Shown piece by piece: positions 17,810 to 27,252 of a DNA stretch of 64,000 nucleotides. Numbering within the stretch: the first letter of the stretch is position 1; the number at the start of each line of letters is the position of its first letter. Where the stretch lies: assembly GCA_965221485.1 (NCBI GenBank), contig OZ244893.1, forward strand, positions 2,480,001-2,544,000, in the 5' to 3' direction. Made by a program: the position numbers and the translations under genes. Origin of the DNA: JAJEBT01 sp965221485. Its GTDB lineage: Bacteria > Pseudomonadota > Alphaproteobacteria > MPNO01 > UBA830. Below the pieces are notes generated by a model. The model saw only the letters and a list, made by a program, of their open reading frames with translations, was not told the origin of the DNA and did no database searches.

Positions 17810-18268
17810 ATGATCACCCTCAAGCAGGCCAATCGTATCATCGAGACAGTGCTCGCCCGCGGGCGGGATCTGGGTTGCCGGCCGCTGGCAGTTGTGGTCA
17901 CGGAACCGGGAGCCGTTGTCAAGGCCTTCCAGAAGGACGATCACGCTGCAATGCTGCGGTTTGAAATGGCCTATGGCAAAGCCTACGCAGCCCTGGCCAT
18001 GGGACGGTCTTCGCGGCTGGTCCGGCTTCGCACGGAAGAGCGCCCGATCTTCATGGACTACCTTATCAAGGCGTCAGGAGACCGCATCTTCCCCGAAGGC
18101 GGTGGCCAGCTGATCCGCAATGACTCGGGAGATATCATCGGTGCCGTCGGCGTGACCGGAGACACGCAGGAGAGAGACGACGAGCTGGCAGTCTTCGGAA
18201 TTCACGAGGCGGGGCTCAAGACCGACGAAGACTGTGCCGATATGGGTGCGAAGGTTCGCATTTCATAG
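17810..18268 (+). CDS. GlcG/HbpS-family (DUF336) protein
   Basis: A 152-residue protein starting at MITLKQANRIIE, the usual opening of GlcG/HbpS-type proteins. The family pattern continues with PLAVVVTEPGAVVKAFQKDDHAA and a C-terminal GGGQLIRNDSGDIIGAVGVTGDT. HbpS proteins bind heme; other members occur as accessory genes in propanediol, glycolate and aromatic catabolism operons. It diverges from the two TauD genes on the opposite strand, supporting an accessory catabolic role. The open frame extends 28 codons upstream in sequence of unlike character, so the internal ATG is preferred. Confidence 0.85.
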   Translation: MITLKQANRIIETVLARGRDLGCRPLAVVVTEPGAVVKAFQKDDHAAMLRFEMAYGKAYAALAMGRSSRLVRLRTEERPIFMDYLIKASGDRIFPEGGGQLIRNDSGDIIGAVGVTGDTQERDDELAVFGIHEAGLKTDEDCADMGAKVRIS

Positions 18269-18279
18269 AGGGGGGCTTC

Positions 18280-18369
18280 ATGAACCGCACCATCCTGATC
18301 GCAGGGCCAGTTCCCCGCAGTACCGATCGGTCACAAGCAGGAAACTGCCGGTTCCGGATCCATTACTGA
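18280..18369 (+). CDS. Short 29-codon frame with strong ribosome-binding site (possible gene remnant)
   Basis: ATG preceded by GAGGGGGGCTTC, opening with MNRTILIAGPVPR and ending after 29 codons. The start looks real, 11 bp after the GlcG-family stop, but the peptide then turns polar and stops. It may be the stump of a truncated dehydrogenase-like gene, or a leader that couples translation to the following gene. No homologue is recognised. Confidence 0.3.
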   Translation: MNRTILIAGPVPRSTDRSQAGNCRFRIHY

Positions 18370-18401
18370 ATCACCCACGCGCTGAAGTTTGCAGAACACC
18401 G

Positions 18402-19172
18402 ATGGCAAAATTCAACCGGGTCAGGCTGCGACATACGCTGAAGAAACTCTACGCCGTGGCTCCGGGAACTCGTGAGGGCGAGCGTGCGGCCGTCTATGCC
18501 CAGGAAATGCTGGACGTTCTGTCGACCCTCGCGGGACACAAGCCCGTGTGCCTGCACTACCGCGATCCGAACGAACCTTCCTGGACAGAGGGGCTGTTGC
18601 GGATCGCGCGCGAATCCGGTCTGCAGGTGATCACGGGCGAACCCTGGAATGCCCGCTTGGATGCGCTTTCGGACCAGGATCGGCTGGTGCCTGATCGCTA
18701 CGCTCATCTCATGGAAAGGGAACGAAGGGCGCTCACCGCCCATTACCTTTGTCGCAGCCAGGCTGTTGCCAACGAAGTGAAGCAGATCTGCCAGTCATCA
18801 GTAATCACCGTCGAACAGGAAGCTCGTCTCCTCAATTATCCCGAATGTTGCGTGCGCGGCCACTACCACCACACCGAACGTGTTCATCAGTATGGGTACG
18901 AACTCCTGAAGAAGGCCACTGATGGCGACGAAGAGGAAATCCTGAGGCGCGCTGAAAACATGGAGTTTCCGGAACCAGAAACCGAAGACGACCGTCAAGA
19001 GCTGCACGATCTCATGCAGATCTTCGCCCTGCCCTATACCAGCGTCAACATGTGCAGCGCCTGTCTGACGGCAGGTCCCGAACGTCCGTGGTTGCAGGTC
19101 TCACTTCAGGGCCGATTCCTCGCCGAGTCTGTGAGCAAGGATTTGGCAGCCTTGTTGGAACCCTCACCCTGA
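18402..19172 (+). CDS. Unknown protein with conserved-looking Cys/His clusters
   Basis: A 256-residue soluble protein beginning MAKFNRVRLRH. I do not recognise it securely. A compact metal-site-like cluster YPECCVRGHYHH gives C149, C150, H154, H156 and H157; a second motif, MCSACL, gives C218 and C221. An acidic linker (EPETEDDRQE) lies between them. The YPECC motif recalls DUF483-type proteins, but this is only a tentative resemblance. It sits after a GlcG-family gene on the same strand, 130 bp away, and might form part of the same unit. No signal peptide or membrane segments are seen. Confidence 0.65.
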   Translation: MAKFNRVRLRHTLKKLYAVAPGTREGERAAVYAQEMLDVLSTLAGHKPVCLHYRDPNEPSWTEGLLRIARESGLQVITGEPWNARLDALSDQDRLVPDRYAHLMERERRALTAHYLCRSQAVANEVKQICQSSVITVEQEARLLNYPECCVRGHYHHTERVHQYGYELLKKATDGDEEEILRRAENMEFPEPETEDDRQELHDLMQIFALPYTSVNMCSACLTAGPERPWLQVSLQGRFLAESVSKDLAALLEPSP

Positions 19173-19762
19173 ACGGAATGTCCGACCTCCCCTGTCAGAC
19201 CTGAGGTCGTGAGGTCACGTTGAAGCCTCTGCGAGCCAGGATATCGTTCCCTCAGTTCTGGTCGGTCGACAGATCCACGAGGCAGAGAATTGCACGAGCG
19301 GTTCCGAACTGAGTGAAATTTCCGGTCACAAGTTTCTGCGGAAATCCTGTGCGACATGACCTCCAGGATGGTCGAACCTGACCGCCGGGGGGCGACAGAT
19401 CAATCAGTCTGTCCAGCCCGGAGCCGGATGGCTTGCCGGAGCCTACGTTTCGCATCAGGCGCCGTGCCTGACCATTTCATCAACCCGATCAGGAAGATTG
19501 AAGCGGCGGCAGCAGCCGGCTTCAGCGCAGCCAATGAATATTTCCGAAATCTCCCCGAACACGCACCCCGGACCTGTTGGCAGCAGTCGCTGTTGCCGGC
19601 TCGGGGTAATGGCAGGGTCCTGGAGACCGGTTGCAGCGACGATTCGGGGCAAGCTTACGCCCCTTTGTACCAATACCCGCCAACCCGAATGCCCCGCCCG
19701 CAATCATTGATTGCGTTTTCTGATGCCTGCCATCAGGACCGGGAGAGCCTGCCAGCGGTCCG
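19173..19762. other. Gap with no recognisable gene
   Basis: 590 bp between convergent genes (the Cys/His protein and the DapA-like gene). The open frames present are arbitrary and polar; no domain or RNA gene is seen, and no T-tailed hairpin. Confidence 0.5.
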
Positions 19763-20683
19763 TCAGGCCGCCTTTTCCTGCTTGCCCAAGAGCCCTGCCC
19801 GCTCGAGAACACCGTCAAGGCGCCGTTCCAGGTCACCTGTGGCTGGCGCCATCGGCAACCGATGTTCGTTCTCCGGAATGATGCCAAGCCGTTTCATCAT
19901 GTATTTCACGGCGATGGGGTTGGTGTCATAGAATACGGCCTGGTTGATTTCGAACAGCTCGTAATGCTGGGCCCGTGCCTGGTCGAGGTCACCAGCCCAG
20001 ACCAACTCACACAAACCGGCCAGCTTCGCCGGCTGCAGGTTGCCGACCGCGTTCATCAATCCGCATGCGCCTATTGCCATAAGCGGATAGCTGAGATCCT
20101 CCAGACCGACAAAGATACGAAAATCCATTCCGAACGCATCAAGACAGGTCGAAGCGAAGCCCAGATCATCGACCGCATGTTTCATGCCAACAAAGTTCGG
20201 ACAGGCGTCGCCGATCGCACGAAGGGTCTCCAGCGTCACGGTAACCGCTGCGCGGCCCGGAATGTGGTAGATCATCCAGGGAAGCGAAGTGCTCTGGCCC
20301 AGTGTCTTGTAATACTCCACCAGCCCCCGCTGCGGAGGACGGGAGTAATAAGGCGTTACAATCAGCAGTGCATCGGCACCCGCCTGTTCCGCGTGATCTG
20401 TCAACACCTGCGTCTCGGCGAGTGACTGGGATCCCGTCGCAACAACGACAGGCAATTTGCCGGCACAGGCTTCGATAGCGACATCGACGATGCGGTTGCG
20501 TTCCTCAACTGTCAGGGACGCCGGTTCAGACGTGGTGCCGTTGACAAGGATACCGTGGGAACCGCTGGCCGTCTGAAACTCGACAAGGCCGGCATAGGCG
20601 TCGTAGTCGACGTCTCCGTTTCTGAATGGCGTTATCAGGGGCGGAAACGAGCCACGAAGAAAAGTCCCGGACAGATTGATCAT
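19763..20683 (-). CDS. DapA/DHDPS-family aldolase or lyase
   Basis: A 306-residue TIM-barrel enzyme of the dihydrodipicolinate synthase / N-acetylneuraminate lyase family. The Schiff-base lysine is Lys168 in VGMKHAVDDL, the catalytic Tyr139 is in MIYHIPGRAA, and the substrate-carboxylate motif is GTTSEPASL (residues 49-57, instead of the usual GTTGE). It ends a minus-strand run after a UbiD enzyme and a bicupin, so it is more likely to cleave or form a 2-keto acid in a catabolic pathway than to make lysine. The HxPGR in place of NxPxR at the Tyr motif also points away from true DapA. Confidence 0.88.
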   Translation of the reverse strand: MINLSGTFLRGSFPPLITPFRNGDVDYDAYAGLVEFQTASGSHGILVNGTTSEPASLTVEERNRIVDVAIEACAGKLPVVVATGSQSLAETQVLTDHAEQAGADALLIVTPYYSRPPQRGLVEYYKTLGQSTSLPWMIYHIPGRAAVTVTLETLRAIGDACPNFVGMKHAVDDLGFASTCLDAFGMDFRIFVGLEDLSYPLMAIGACGLMNAVGNLQPAKLAGLCELVWAGDLDQARAQHYELFEINQAVFYDTNPIAVKYMMKRLGIIPENEHRLPMAPATGDLERRLDGVLERAGLLGKQEKAA

Positions 20684-20743
20684 CAGACTAACACCTTTTC
20701 AATCCAAATGAATCCCGTGCACCCTGCATCAAGGGGCCGTCCT

Positions 20744-21886
20744 TTACTCGCCGGCTTGCCGCAGCTCCGCCACGTTGGTTTCGAATCCTGAGCTGGCACC
20801 GAGAACTGACCATGGGTGCTTGAGGTCTTCCTGCCAGAGCAGACTCTCCATGAAGATGTTCAGTGGCTGATCCTGGACCGTCAGTTCGTATACGGACTCG
20901 TCGTAGGAGGCGTGGTTGTGCACGCCCCAACCCGGAGCCGACAGCATCAGGTCACCAGCCTTCCACTCATAGACCTTGCCTTCAACCGTAGAGCGTCCGC
21001 TTCCATGGAAATAATAGTTGATGGCAGAAGACACGTGCCGATGGGGCCGATCGACAATCTTCGGGGGCCGCACAGTCATGGTTGCAAAGAAGGAGGGCGT
21101 GGTTCCGTTGAAGCGCGTCGTCATGGGATTGAACAGGAGGTAAAGGCGGCGGCCGCGATACCTGGGTCCGAGGGCTGTCAGCTTGTCCAGCTCACGCTTG
21201 ACGTCCTGCCAGGGCCAGTGCAGGGCTCTGGATTCAACAGCTTCCGGATTGATCAGGGTCTCATAGGGCATAAGCCAGGCGCCGTCGTCATTCAGCTGAA
21301 ATGTTCCGTACGGACTCTTGCCCGCCGGGTCTTCTTCAGCCTCTCGTGTCCGCGCCTCTGCCTCCTGCCTCGACGCCTGCTCAACAAGTTCCATGATCGG
21401 AGGCGGCTCCTCGTCAACAATATGCACATTCATCTTTTCGAGAAGGGGCGCGTTGGAATAGGTCAGACGGACATGAAGATCCCGCGAGTCATTCACGTGC
21501 CAATAGGTACCCATGGAGGGGAAGTTGTAGACATCGTATTCGTGGAACCCGATCTTGCGGCCATTGATGATCGAATGGCCTTCGCCGCGGATGCAAAAAT
21601 TGACCTGGGTCGAATTGTGCCGCACCGGAGATGTCTGCTCGCCCGGCTTGAGGACCTCCAGCGTCACGCGAACACCCGGATTCAGACCGGGACCGACGCC
21701 GAGTTCTGGCCATCGGGGATGGACGATAAGCGACTGTCGCCGTCCGTTTTCCGGGCGCGGCAGCGAAGCGAGTCTTTCGACTTCCTCGTCGATTTCCTCT
21801 TTCGTAATGACGATGGGCTCCCACAGATCGAGCGTCTGAGGCTCCTCGTGTCCTGTCCGGTCGAGAAACTTGGGATTGTCGCTCAT
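20744..21886 (-). CDS. Double-cupin (bicupin) protein, gentisate dioxygenase-like
   Basis: A 380-residue protein with two cupin domains. The first motif begins PVRHNSTQVNFCIRGEG (around residue 98), with GYxV-like HEYDVYNFPSMGTYWH after it. The second begins PHRHVSSAINYYFHGSG, followed by YEWKAGDLMLSAPGWGVHNH. Overall architecture and length match the gentisate/1-hydroxy-2-naphthoate dioxygenase group, although one His of the first motif is replaced. It sits 85 bp after a UbiD-family gene and 60 bp before a DapA-like gene on the same strand. A role in ring or side-chain oxidation is inferred from this context. Confidence 0.82.
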   Translation of the reverse strand: MSDNPKFLDRTGHEEPQTLDLWEPIVITKEEIDEEVERLASLPRPENGRRQSLIVHPRWPELGVGPGLNPGVRVTLEVLKPGEQTSPVRHNSTQVNFCIRGEGHSIINGRKIGFHEYDVYNFPSMGTYWHVNDSRDLHVRLTYSNAPLLEKMNVHIVDEEPPPIMELVEQASRQEAEARTREAEEDPAGKSPYGTFQLNDDGAWLMPYETLINPEAVESRALHWPWQDVKRELDKLTALGPRYRGRRLYLLFNPMTTRFNGTTPSFFATMTVRPPKIVDRPHRHVSSAINYYFHGSGRSTVEGKVYEWKAGDLMLSAPGWGVHNHASYDESVYELTVQDQPLNIFMESLLWQEDLKHPWSVLGASSGFETNVAELRQAGE

Positions 21887-21971
21887 TTTTTCCTCCTCAT
21901 GCTGCGTGGCCGCTCATCTCCCTCGGGAATATCTAGCCCTTGTTCGCCCTTATGGTCAAGCTGACCGACCC

Positions 21972-23375
21972 TTACGGTAACCAGTCCGCAAGCGATACCT
22001 CCTCATGCCCGTAAGGCATGGCCGGTGTAAACCGGGCGCGTGCCTCCCCCTGGGTCACTGCCGGTTTGGTGGCATCAATGAGCAGTTTGGTCCCGATACG
22101 ATACATCGCGCTCATACCCGGCACGATGTCCGAAACATTGTCGAGTGACCAGATGCGGGTATTCGGGATCTTGACAACATCGCGACCGGCTTCAACGCGA
22201 GTCGTCAGAGACCAGAACACCTGGCGCAGGTCACCCGCATCTATGTCGTCATCGACTGCGATCGCAATTTTGGGATGAAGATAGGGGCTCGAAAGCGCTG
22301 CCATCAGTGCCGTCTTGGCCTGGCCCTCCACCCGCGGCCTCAATTTGATGACAATCGCCATCAGGCCGGAAACTCCCAGGCATCGAACATCCATGAGGTC
22401 GAGGCCCCCTTCAATATTGGCCAGGTGATCCGTGACAACGGTTTCGATACAGGCTCCCGTGATTGACTGGGTATCCGTCATCGGTGCGCCGCACTGCATC
22501 GCGTAAAAGACAGGATCACGGCGACGCGTGATCGCCTTCACGCGAAACATTTCGGTCGACCCTTCCATCGCGTAGGTACCGGTCGCTTCCCCGAACGGGC
22601 CCTCCTCGACCTTTCCGGTCGGCGGAACCTCTCCCTCGATCACCATCTCGGCGTCCGCGGGGACTTCGATATCTATGGTCTCGCACCTGACAAGGCGAAC
22701 CGGATCATCCAGGAGTGAACCGGCAATCTCCAGCTCATCAAGTCCGTAGGATGACGTAAAGGCGGCTGCGTAATAAAACGCAGGATGGGCCCCGACCACC
22801 ATGGCCACAGGCATCGGCTGGTTGCGAGACTGGTATTTCTGATAGATGCGCAATGCGTGACGCGGGCAGATAAGAAATCCGCTCAGAAGAGGCCCCATAA
22901 TCTGTTGTCGGTGAATGGATACGTTGCGAATTCCTGTATCGGGATCCTTTATGATGGCCATACCCGACGCAATGTAGGGACCAGGATCCTTTTCGCCGTG
23001 CCACAGGGCCGGCACCTTTGTGAGATCGGCTTCATCGCCCCGCAGTATCACCTGCTTGACCGGCGCGTCCCGCCCGTCGACCACGACGGGCGGGACACGC
23101 TGCTTGATACGATCAACCAAGGAGGGAATCAGCCGGTCTTCCTCGATTCCCAGCGCGATCGACCACTTGCGCCGGTCGGCTACGATCTGGTTGACGACTT
23201 CCCAGCCGGGGAAGCCCTTCAGGTTCGAAAATATTGTCGATTTTCCCAAGCGGTCGTAAGCCTGCCAACCGACGGCAGCAACATTCTCGTGCGGATCAAC
23301 CTCTTTGGTGATCCGGATCATCTCACCCTGTTGCTGGAGATTGGCAATATGTCCGCGCAGCGACTGATCGCGCAT
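21972..23375 (-). CDS. UbiD-family prFMN-dependent (de)carboxylase, copy 1
   Basis: A 467-residue UbiD-type enzyme. The segments MGPLLSGFLICPRHALRIYQKYQ and EEGPFGEATGTYA correspond to the prenylated-FMN and metal-binding parts of the family, and DDDIDAGDLRQVFW near the C-terminus is typical. Such enzymes reversibly decarboxylate unsaturated or aromatic acids. No UbiX-type prenyltransferase is found in the window. It is the first gene of a three-gene minus-strand run (UbiD, bicupin, DapA-like). The start is ATG, with GGAGGAATGAATG upstream. Confidence 0.9.
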   Translation of the reverse strand: MRDQSLRGHIANLQQQGEMIRITKEVDPHENVAAVGWQAYDRLGKSTIFSNLKGFPGWEVVNQIVADRRKWSIALGIEEDRLIPSLVDRIKQRVPPVVVDGRDAPVKQVILRGDEADLTKVPALWHGEKDPGPYIASGMAIIKDPDTGIRNVSIHRQQIMGPLLSGFLICPRHALRIYQKYQSRNQPMPVAMVVGAHPAFYYAAAFTSSYGLDELEIAGSLLDDPVRLVRCETIDIEVPADAEMVIEGEVPPTGKVEEGPFGEATGTYAMEGSTEMFRVKAITRRRDPVFYAMQCGAPMTDTQSITGACIETVVTDHLANIEGGLDLMDVRCLGVSGLMAIVIKLRPRVEGQAKTALMAALSSPYLHPKIAIAVDDDIDAGDLRQVFWSLTTRVEAGRDVVKIPNTRIWSLDNVSDIVPGMSAMYRIGTKLLIDATKPAVTQGEARARFTPAMPYGHEEVSLADWLP

Positions 23376-23928
23376 TCATTCCTCCTTCATGAGCTGTCCC
23401 CTGTTAACGACCCACGCCGCTCTTGAAAAGCGGGAACTGTCCGGGGATGTTTTTCTACACAAACTGGACGTCTTGCAAAAATGCCCTGACACCGCCCTGC
23501 AGGATCATGGCGGGGATGGGCACCAGCTGTCAGACCTCGCAGGAGCCTGTGGCAGTCGTAACCAGAGGCGCCAGCCACCACGAGAGAACGGATCGGGATC
23601 AAAAAGTCGATACAACGGACGCGGAATTCGCTTCAGGTGGTCATGTCAGCTGAGTCCGGGCCTTTCGGATGGTCGCATTCCGCTCCTGTTGGGCTCTTCC
23701 GGCAGTTTTCCTCAGGAATTTGCGGAAACCGGGCCGCGAGAGCGTGTTCGTCAGCCTGCGACAACAGGTTCCTCAAAAAGAGGGGTAACGGAAATCCAAG
23801 ATATTTGCTATAGCGAAACAGCCAATGCGAGGCATCGTGACCACTTGGAAGCATGCTGCCAACATACAGATGGGCGTCCCGGTTCATCGTGCTGACAGGA
23901 CAACTGATGATGTCACCCGGAGGAAACA
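23376..23928. other. Divergent intergenic region between ubiD and mlaA
   Basis: 550 bp between divergent operons with no recognisable gene. It must contain promoters for both sides. A stretch rich in A/T near 23780-23820 could be promoter DNA for the mlaA side, but I cannot define boxes with confidence. Confidence 0.45.
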
Positions 23929-24723
23929 GTGAATTCACTTGTAAACAGACACTTTCTTCTGCGCGACATCTGTGTTCGCTTTGCCTTGATCGTCGTACTG
24001 TCCGCGGGACTGGCGTCGCAGGCTTCGGCAGCTGGTCCGGTTCAGGCTGCAAACCCGGCGCAGGGATTCAGTGATCCGCTTGAGGAGGTCAACCGGTCAG
24101 TCACGGATTTCAACCTTGTTCTGGACGACTGGGTTCTGCGGCCTGTCGCCGGCATCTACCGGGCTTACCTCCCCGGGTTCGTCCGTAACGTCATCCACAA
24201 TTTCACGTTGAATCTGAGTGCGCCCGTGACGCTCGCAAACGACCTGCTGCAAGGGAACATCAGGCGGGCCCAGGTCACCACCACCCGCTTCGTGATGAAC
24301 TCTACAATCGGTGTTGCGGGAATGTTTGATGTTGCAACCTATGTCGGAATTCGGCCTCACAGTGAAGATTTCGGTCAAACGCTGGCTGTCTGGGGACTGC
24401 CGAAGGGACCATTCCTTGTCCTGCCGGTTCTGGGGCCCATGTATACGCGCCACGCTGCCGGGCGGGTGGTTGACGTGCTTTACAGCCCCCTGACCTGGTC
24501 CAGGAGTACTGCGCTCTCCAGCGCTGTCTCGGCATTACATGTCATTGATGTCCGCGCCGAACGCTACGCGCAGATGAACGACCTCATCGACAATTCACTT
24601 GATTTCTATGCTGTAGCCAGAAGCCTCTACCGGCAAAACCGCAACCGCATGATTCTTAATGGAGAAACCGTACCCGGTCAGTCCGACAGCGGCACCCGGC
24701 CCTACTTTCCGGAGGTCAGATGA
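23929..24723 (+). CDS. mlaA: MlaA (VacJ)-family outer-membrane phospholipid-trafficking protein
   Basis: A 264-residue MlaA-family protein. The family signature FSDPLEEVNRSVTDFN is followed by conserved PVAGIYRAYLP, NDLLQGN, FVMNSTIGVAGMFDVA and FGQTLAVWG...GPFLVLP. It removes phospholipids from the outer leaflet of the outer membrane and passes them to MlaC. The signal peptide ends ASQASAAGP and lacks a lipobox Cys, so it is apparently not a lipoprotein, unlike E. coli MlaA. The start is GTG after GGAGGAAACA. It is directly followed by mlaC; no mlaFEDB genes are in the window. Confidence 0.92.
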   Translation: MNSLVNRHFLLRDICVRFALIVVLSAGLASQASAAGPVQAANPAQGFSDPLEEVNRSVTDFNLVLDDWVLRPVAGIYRAYLPGFVRNVIHNFTLNLSAPVTLANDLLQGNIRRAQVTTTRFVMNSTIGVAGMFDVATYVGIRPHSEDFGQTLAVWGLPKGPFLVLPVLGPMYTRHAAGRVVDVLYSPLTWSRSTALSSAVSALHVIDVRAERYAQMNDLIDNSLDFYAVARSLYRQNRNRMILNGETVPGQSDSGTRPYFPEVR

Positions 24724-24724
24724 C

Positions 24725-25333
24725 ATGAAAATTCGGTTCAGGCTTCCGGCGCTTTGTGCGGCGCCCCTCCTGGTCATCTTTCTTGTTCTTTCCAGTCCGG
24801 CTTCGGCTGCAACGGCGGCCGACTTCATTCGCCAGAACAGCGATCGCGTCTTTTCATCCTTGAGCGAAAGCAACCTCAGCAATGACGAATACCTGGACCG
24901 CTTTCGACACATTCTCCTCGAAACGTTCGATATACCCTACATTACCCGTTTCGTGCTGGGACGATATTGGCGGTTGGCTTCGGCACAGGAAAAAGAAGAG
25001 TTCGCACCCCTGTTCGAGGCATTTCTCATCCGGCTCTATGCAAGCTGGTTCCGTGACCTCAGTAACCGGAAATTGAGAGTTCTGAGATCCGTCACCGTGT
25101 CGTCCGACAACACACTTGTTCTCTCGGAGATCGAAATCCCCGACAAACCACCAGTCAAGGTCGACTGGCGTGTTCGCCAGGATCAGACCGGATTCAGGAT
25201 TACGGACGTTGTGGTCGAAGGGCTCAGCATGGGCATTACGCAACGCGACGAATTCGCTGCGGTCATTCGAAGAGGAGGTGGGAAGGTAGGCGTGCTGATC
25301 AGCGCTTTGCGGAAGAAGGTCAACCCACGCTGA
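24725..25333 (+). CDS. mlaC: MlaC-family periplasmic phospholipid-binding protein
   Basis: A 202-residue exported protein starting at the ATG at 24725 (MKIRFRLPAL), with a clear signal peptide ending SPASAAT. The body has the MlaC/Ttg2D pattern: a helical start, FDIPYITRFVLGRYWR, QEKEEFAPLFEAFLIRLYA and a late VVVEGLSMGITQRDEF. It shuttles phospholipids between MlaA and the inner-membrane Mla complex. The start follows the mlaA stop by one base, showing operon coupling. An upstream in-frame start inside mlaA is rejected because it would bury the signal peptide. Confidence 0.9.
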   Translation: MKIRFRLPALCAAPLLVIFLVLSSPASAATAADFIRQNSDRVFSSLSESNLSNDEYLDRFRHILLETFDIPYITRFVLGRYWRLASAQEKEEFAPLFEAFLIRLYASWFRDLSNRKLRVLRSVTVSSDNTLVLSEIEIPDKPPVKVDWRVRQDQTGFRITDVVVEGLSMGITQRDEFAAVIRRGGGKVGVLISALRKKVNPR

Positions 25334-25563
25334 ACGCTTCCGGGCGCAGCATCAGGATCACCTGCGGAACAGCAATGACCGGCCACTGCCGCTGGAACCG
25401 CTGCCTGGCACGATCCTCCATCCTCTGATGACCGGATAGCTCGTCTTGCTGCCGGCACCGATCTCTCACCCATCTGCTGGCTGTGGTGTATGGCGATTTC
25501 ATTGGCGGGGTCCGGTGCAGGTCTTCCCCCGCCTCGTGTCAATCCTGCTGCCACCGAGTTTTC

Positions 25564-27252
25564 ATGTCTGACCCTGTCCATCTCCAGATTCTTCGCAATC
25601 GCATTGCCAGCATCATGCGCGAGATGGACTATCGGTTCTATCGATCGGGCTACTCGACGATCGTTCGCGAGTCGCGGGACTTCAGCTGCGTGATCACTGA
25701 CCGAAACGGACGTCTGGCCGTAGCGCCCCCAATGTTTTTTCATGGTCCGGTCTATTTTCACCTCATCCAGAGAATCCTGGATCTATACGGGAAGCAGGGC
25801 CTCGAGGACGGCGATACTCTGGTTTGCAACCACCCTCATGAGGGCAACCTCCCGCATGTCCCCGATATGGCCCTGGTCACACCGGTATTTCACGGTGGGA
25901 CACTGGTTGCCTTTGCAGCCAGTATCGCGCACAAGGCCGACATGGGCGGCGCGGTCGCGGGCAGCACATGGGGGCAGGCCACGGATCTGTTTCAGGAAGG
26001 CCTGTTGCTTCCGCCGGTGAAAATCATGCGCGCAGGAGACATCAATGACGACCTGGAACGGCTCATAGCCGCAAATTCCCGTGCTCCGGATCTGGTGCTG
26101 GGAGACATGCATGCCCAGATCGGAATCACACATATCGGTCGGCGGCAAGTTTCAAGCCTTTGCGAGCGGACCGGGGCAAGAAACTTTCTTGCCAGTCTTG
26201 ACGCCCTCCTTGATGCGTCATGCCGCACTTTCCGGACTGCGCTTTCCCGTCTTCCCGCAGGCCAGCATGGCGCGGCAGGATTTCTTGACAGCGACGGGAT
26301 CGACCGGGAAAAGCCGGTTCGTCTCCAGGTCGAAATCACGGTAGGAAACGATGGTCCCGTACATTTCGATTTTTCGGGAAGTGATCCGCAAACGCGGGGC
26401 CCGGCCAACCTCCGGAAGGCCATGGTCGAGGCCTGCACCTTTTATTGTCTGGTCGGCTTTCTGGACCCGGCCTTGCCATACAGCGACGCCGCACGTGACC
26501 TTGTTCGCTTCACCTTTGCTTCGTCCTCGGTCCTTGATCCGGAGCCACGCGCCGCCTGTTCCTCATATATGAAAACGTGCCACAAGCTTGTCGACGTCAT
26601 TCTTCAGGCTCTGGATCCCTTCCTTCCGGGCCGTGCCATCGCCAACGCCGGCGGGAGCGGTGGAAGCATTGTCCTGACCTGGCACAATACAGCTCCGGGC
26701 CACGGCAACCAGTACGAGATCCTTGGTTCGTCTTATGGCGCCGGATCGGGTTCGGATGGGGCAACCGGTGTATCGGTTCACCTTGCCAATCTTCATGGGA
26801 CTCCCATCGAAATCGTGGAATCCGAGTTTCCCTGCCGTATCATCCGTTCCGATCTTGTTGCCGACAGCGGCGGTGCCGGAGAATTCAGAGGGGGTCTGAG
26901 CCTTCGCCGCGACTACCAGATGCTCGCACATGGTACAGTGACCTATCGCGCCGATCGTGCGAACATCGCTCCCCAGGGTCTTTCCGGGGGACACGCAGGT
27001 GCCCCCAGTCAATTTGTCCTCCACCCCGGAACACGGCGACAACGTCAGTATCCGTCATCCTTCCGGGACTCCTTCCCTCCCGGTACCTGTTTCAGTCTTC
27101 GGACAGCTGGGGGAGGCGGCTATGGCGATCCCGCGCGCCGCAACCCACGGTCGGTGCAACGCGATGTCGAGGAAGGATATGTTTCGCCGCAAGCAGCGCT
27201 TGATCAGTATGGCCACGGTCTTGCGGCTCCGGTCAGCGCCAGGCCAGCATAG
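25564..27252 (+). CDS. Hydantoinase B/oxoprolinase (HyuB)-family protein, copy 1
   Basis: A 562-residue HyuB-type subunit starting at MSDPVHLQILRNRI. Typical features are IVRESRDFSCVITD, HPHEGNLPHVPDMALVTPVF, AHKADMGG and the Gly-rich end TAGGGGYGDP. HyuB works with HyuA in ATP-dependent ring opening (hydantoin, oxoproline) or carboxylation (acetone/acetophenone carboxylases). No HyuA gene adjoins this copy; the nearest is ~5 kb downstream beside a second HyuB. It begins a plus-strand run HyuB-SDR-UbiD-HyuA-HyuB. The 27 extra upstream codons in frame look non-coding. Confidence 0.88.
   Translation: MSDPVHLQILRNRIASIMREMDYRFYRSGYSTIVRESRDFSCVITDRNGRLAVAPPMFFHGPVYFHLIQRILDLYGKQGLEDGDTLVCNHPHEGNLPHVPDMALVTPVFHGGTLVAFAASIAHKADMGGAVAGSTWGQATDLFQEGLLLPPVKIMRAGDINDDLERLIAANSRAPDLVLGDMHAQIGITHIGRRQVSSLCERTGARNFLASLDALLDASCRTFRTALSRLPAGQHGAAGFLDSDGIDREKPVRLQVEITVGNDGPVHFDFSGSDPQTRGPANLRKAMVEACTFYCLVGFLDPALPYSDAARDLVRFTFASSSVLDPEPRAACSSYMKTCHKLVDVILQALDPFLPGRAIANAGGSGGSIVLTWHNTAPGHGNQYEILGSSYGAGSGSDGATGVSVHLANLHGTPIEIVESEFPCRIIRSDLVADSGGAGEFRGGLSLRRDYQMLAHGTVTYRADRANIAPQGLSGGHAGAPSQFVLHPGTRRQRQYPSSFRDSFPPGTCFSLRTAGGGGYGDPARRNPRSVQRDVEEGYVSPQAALDQYGHGLAAPVSARPA

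Noticed and set aside
20816..21964. 382-codon plus-strand frame
   Set aside because: Fully antisense to the bicupin gene, with no recognisable motif.
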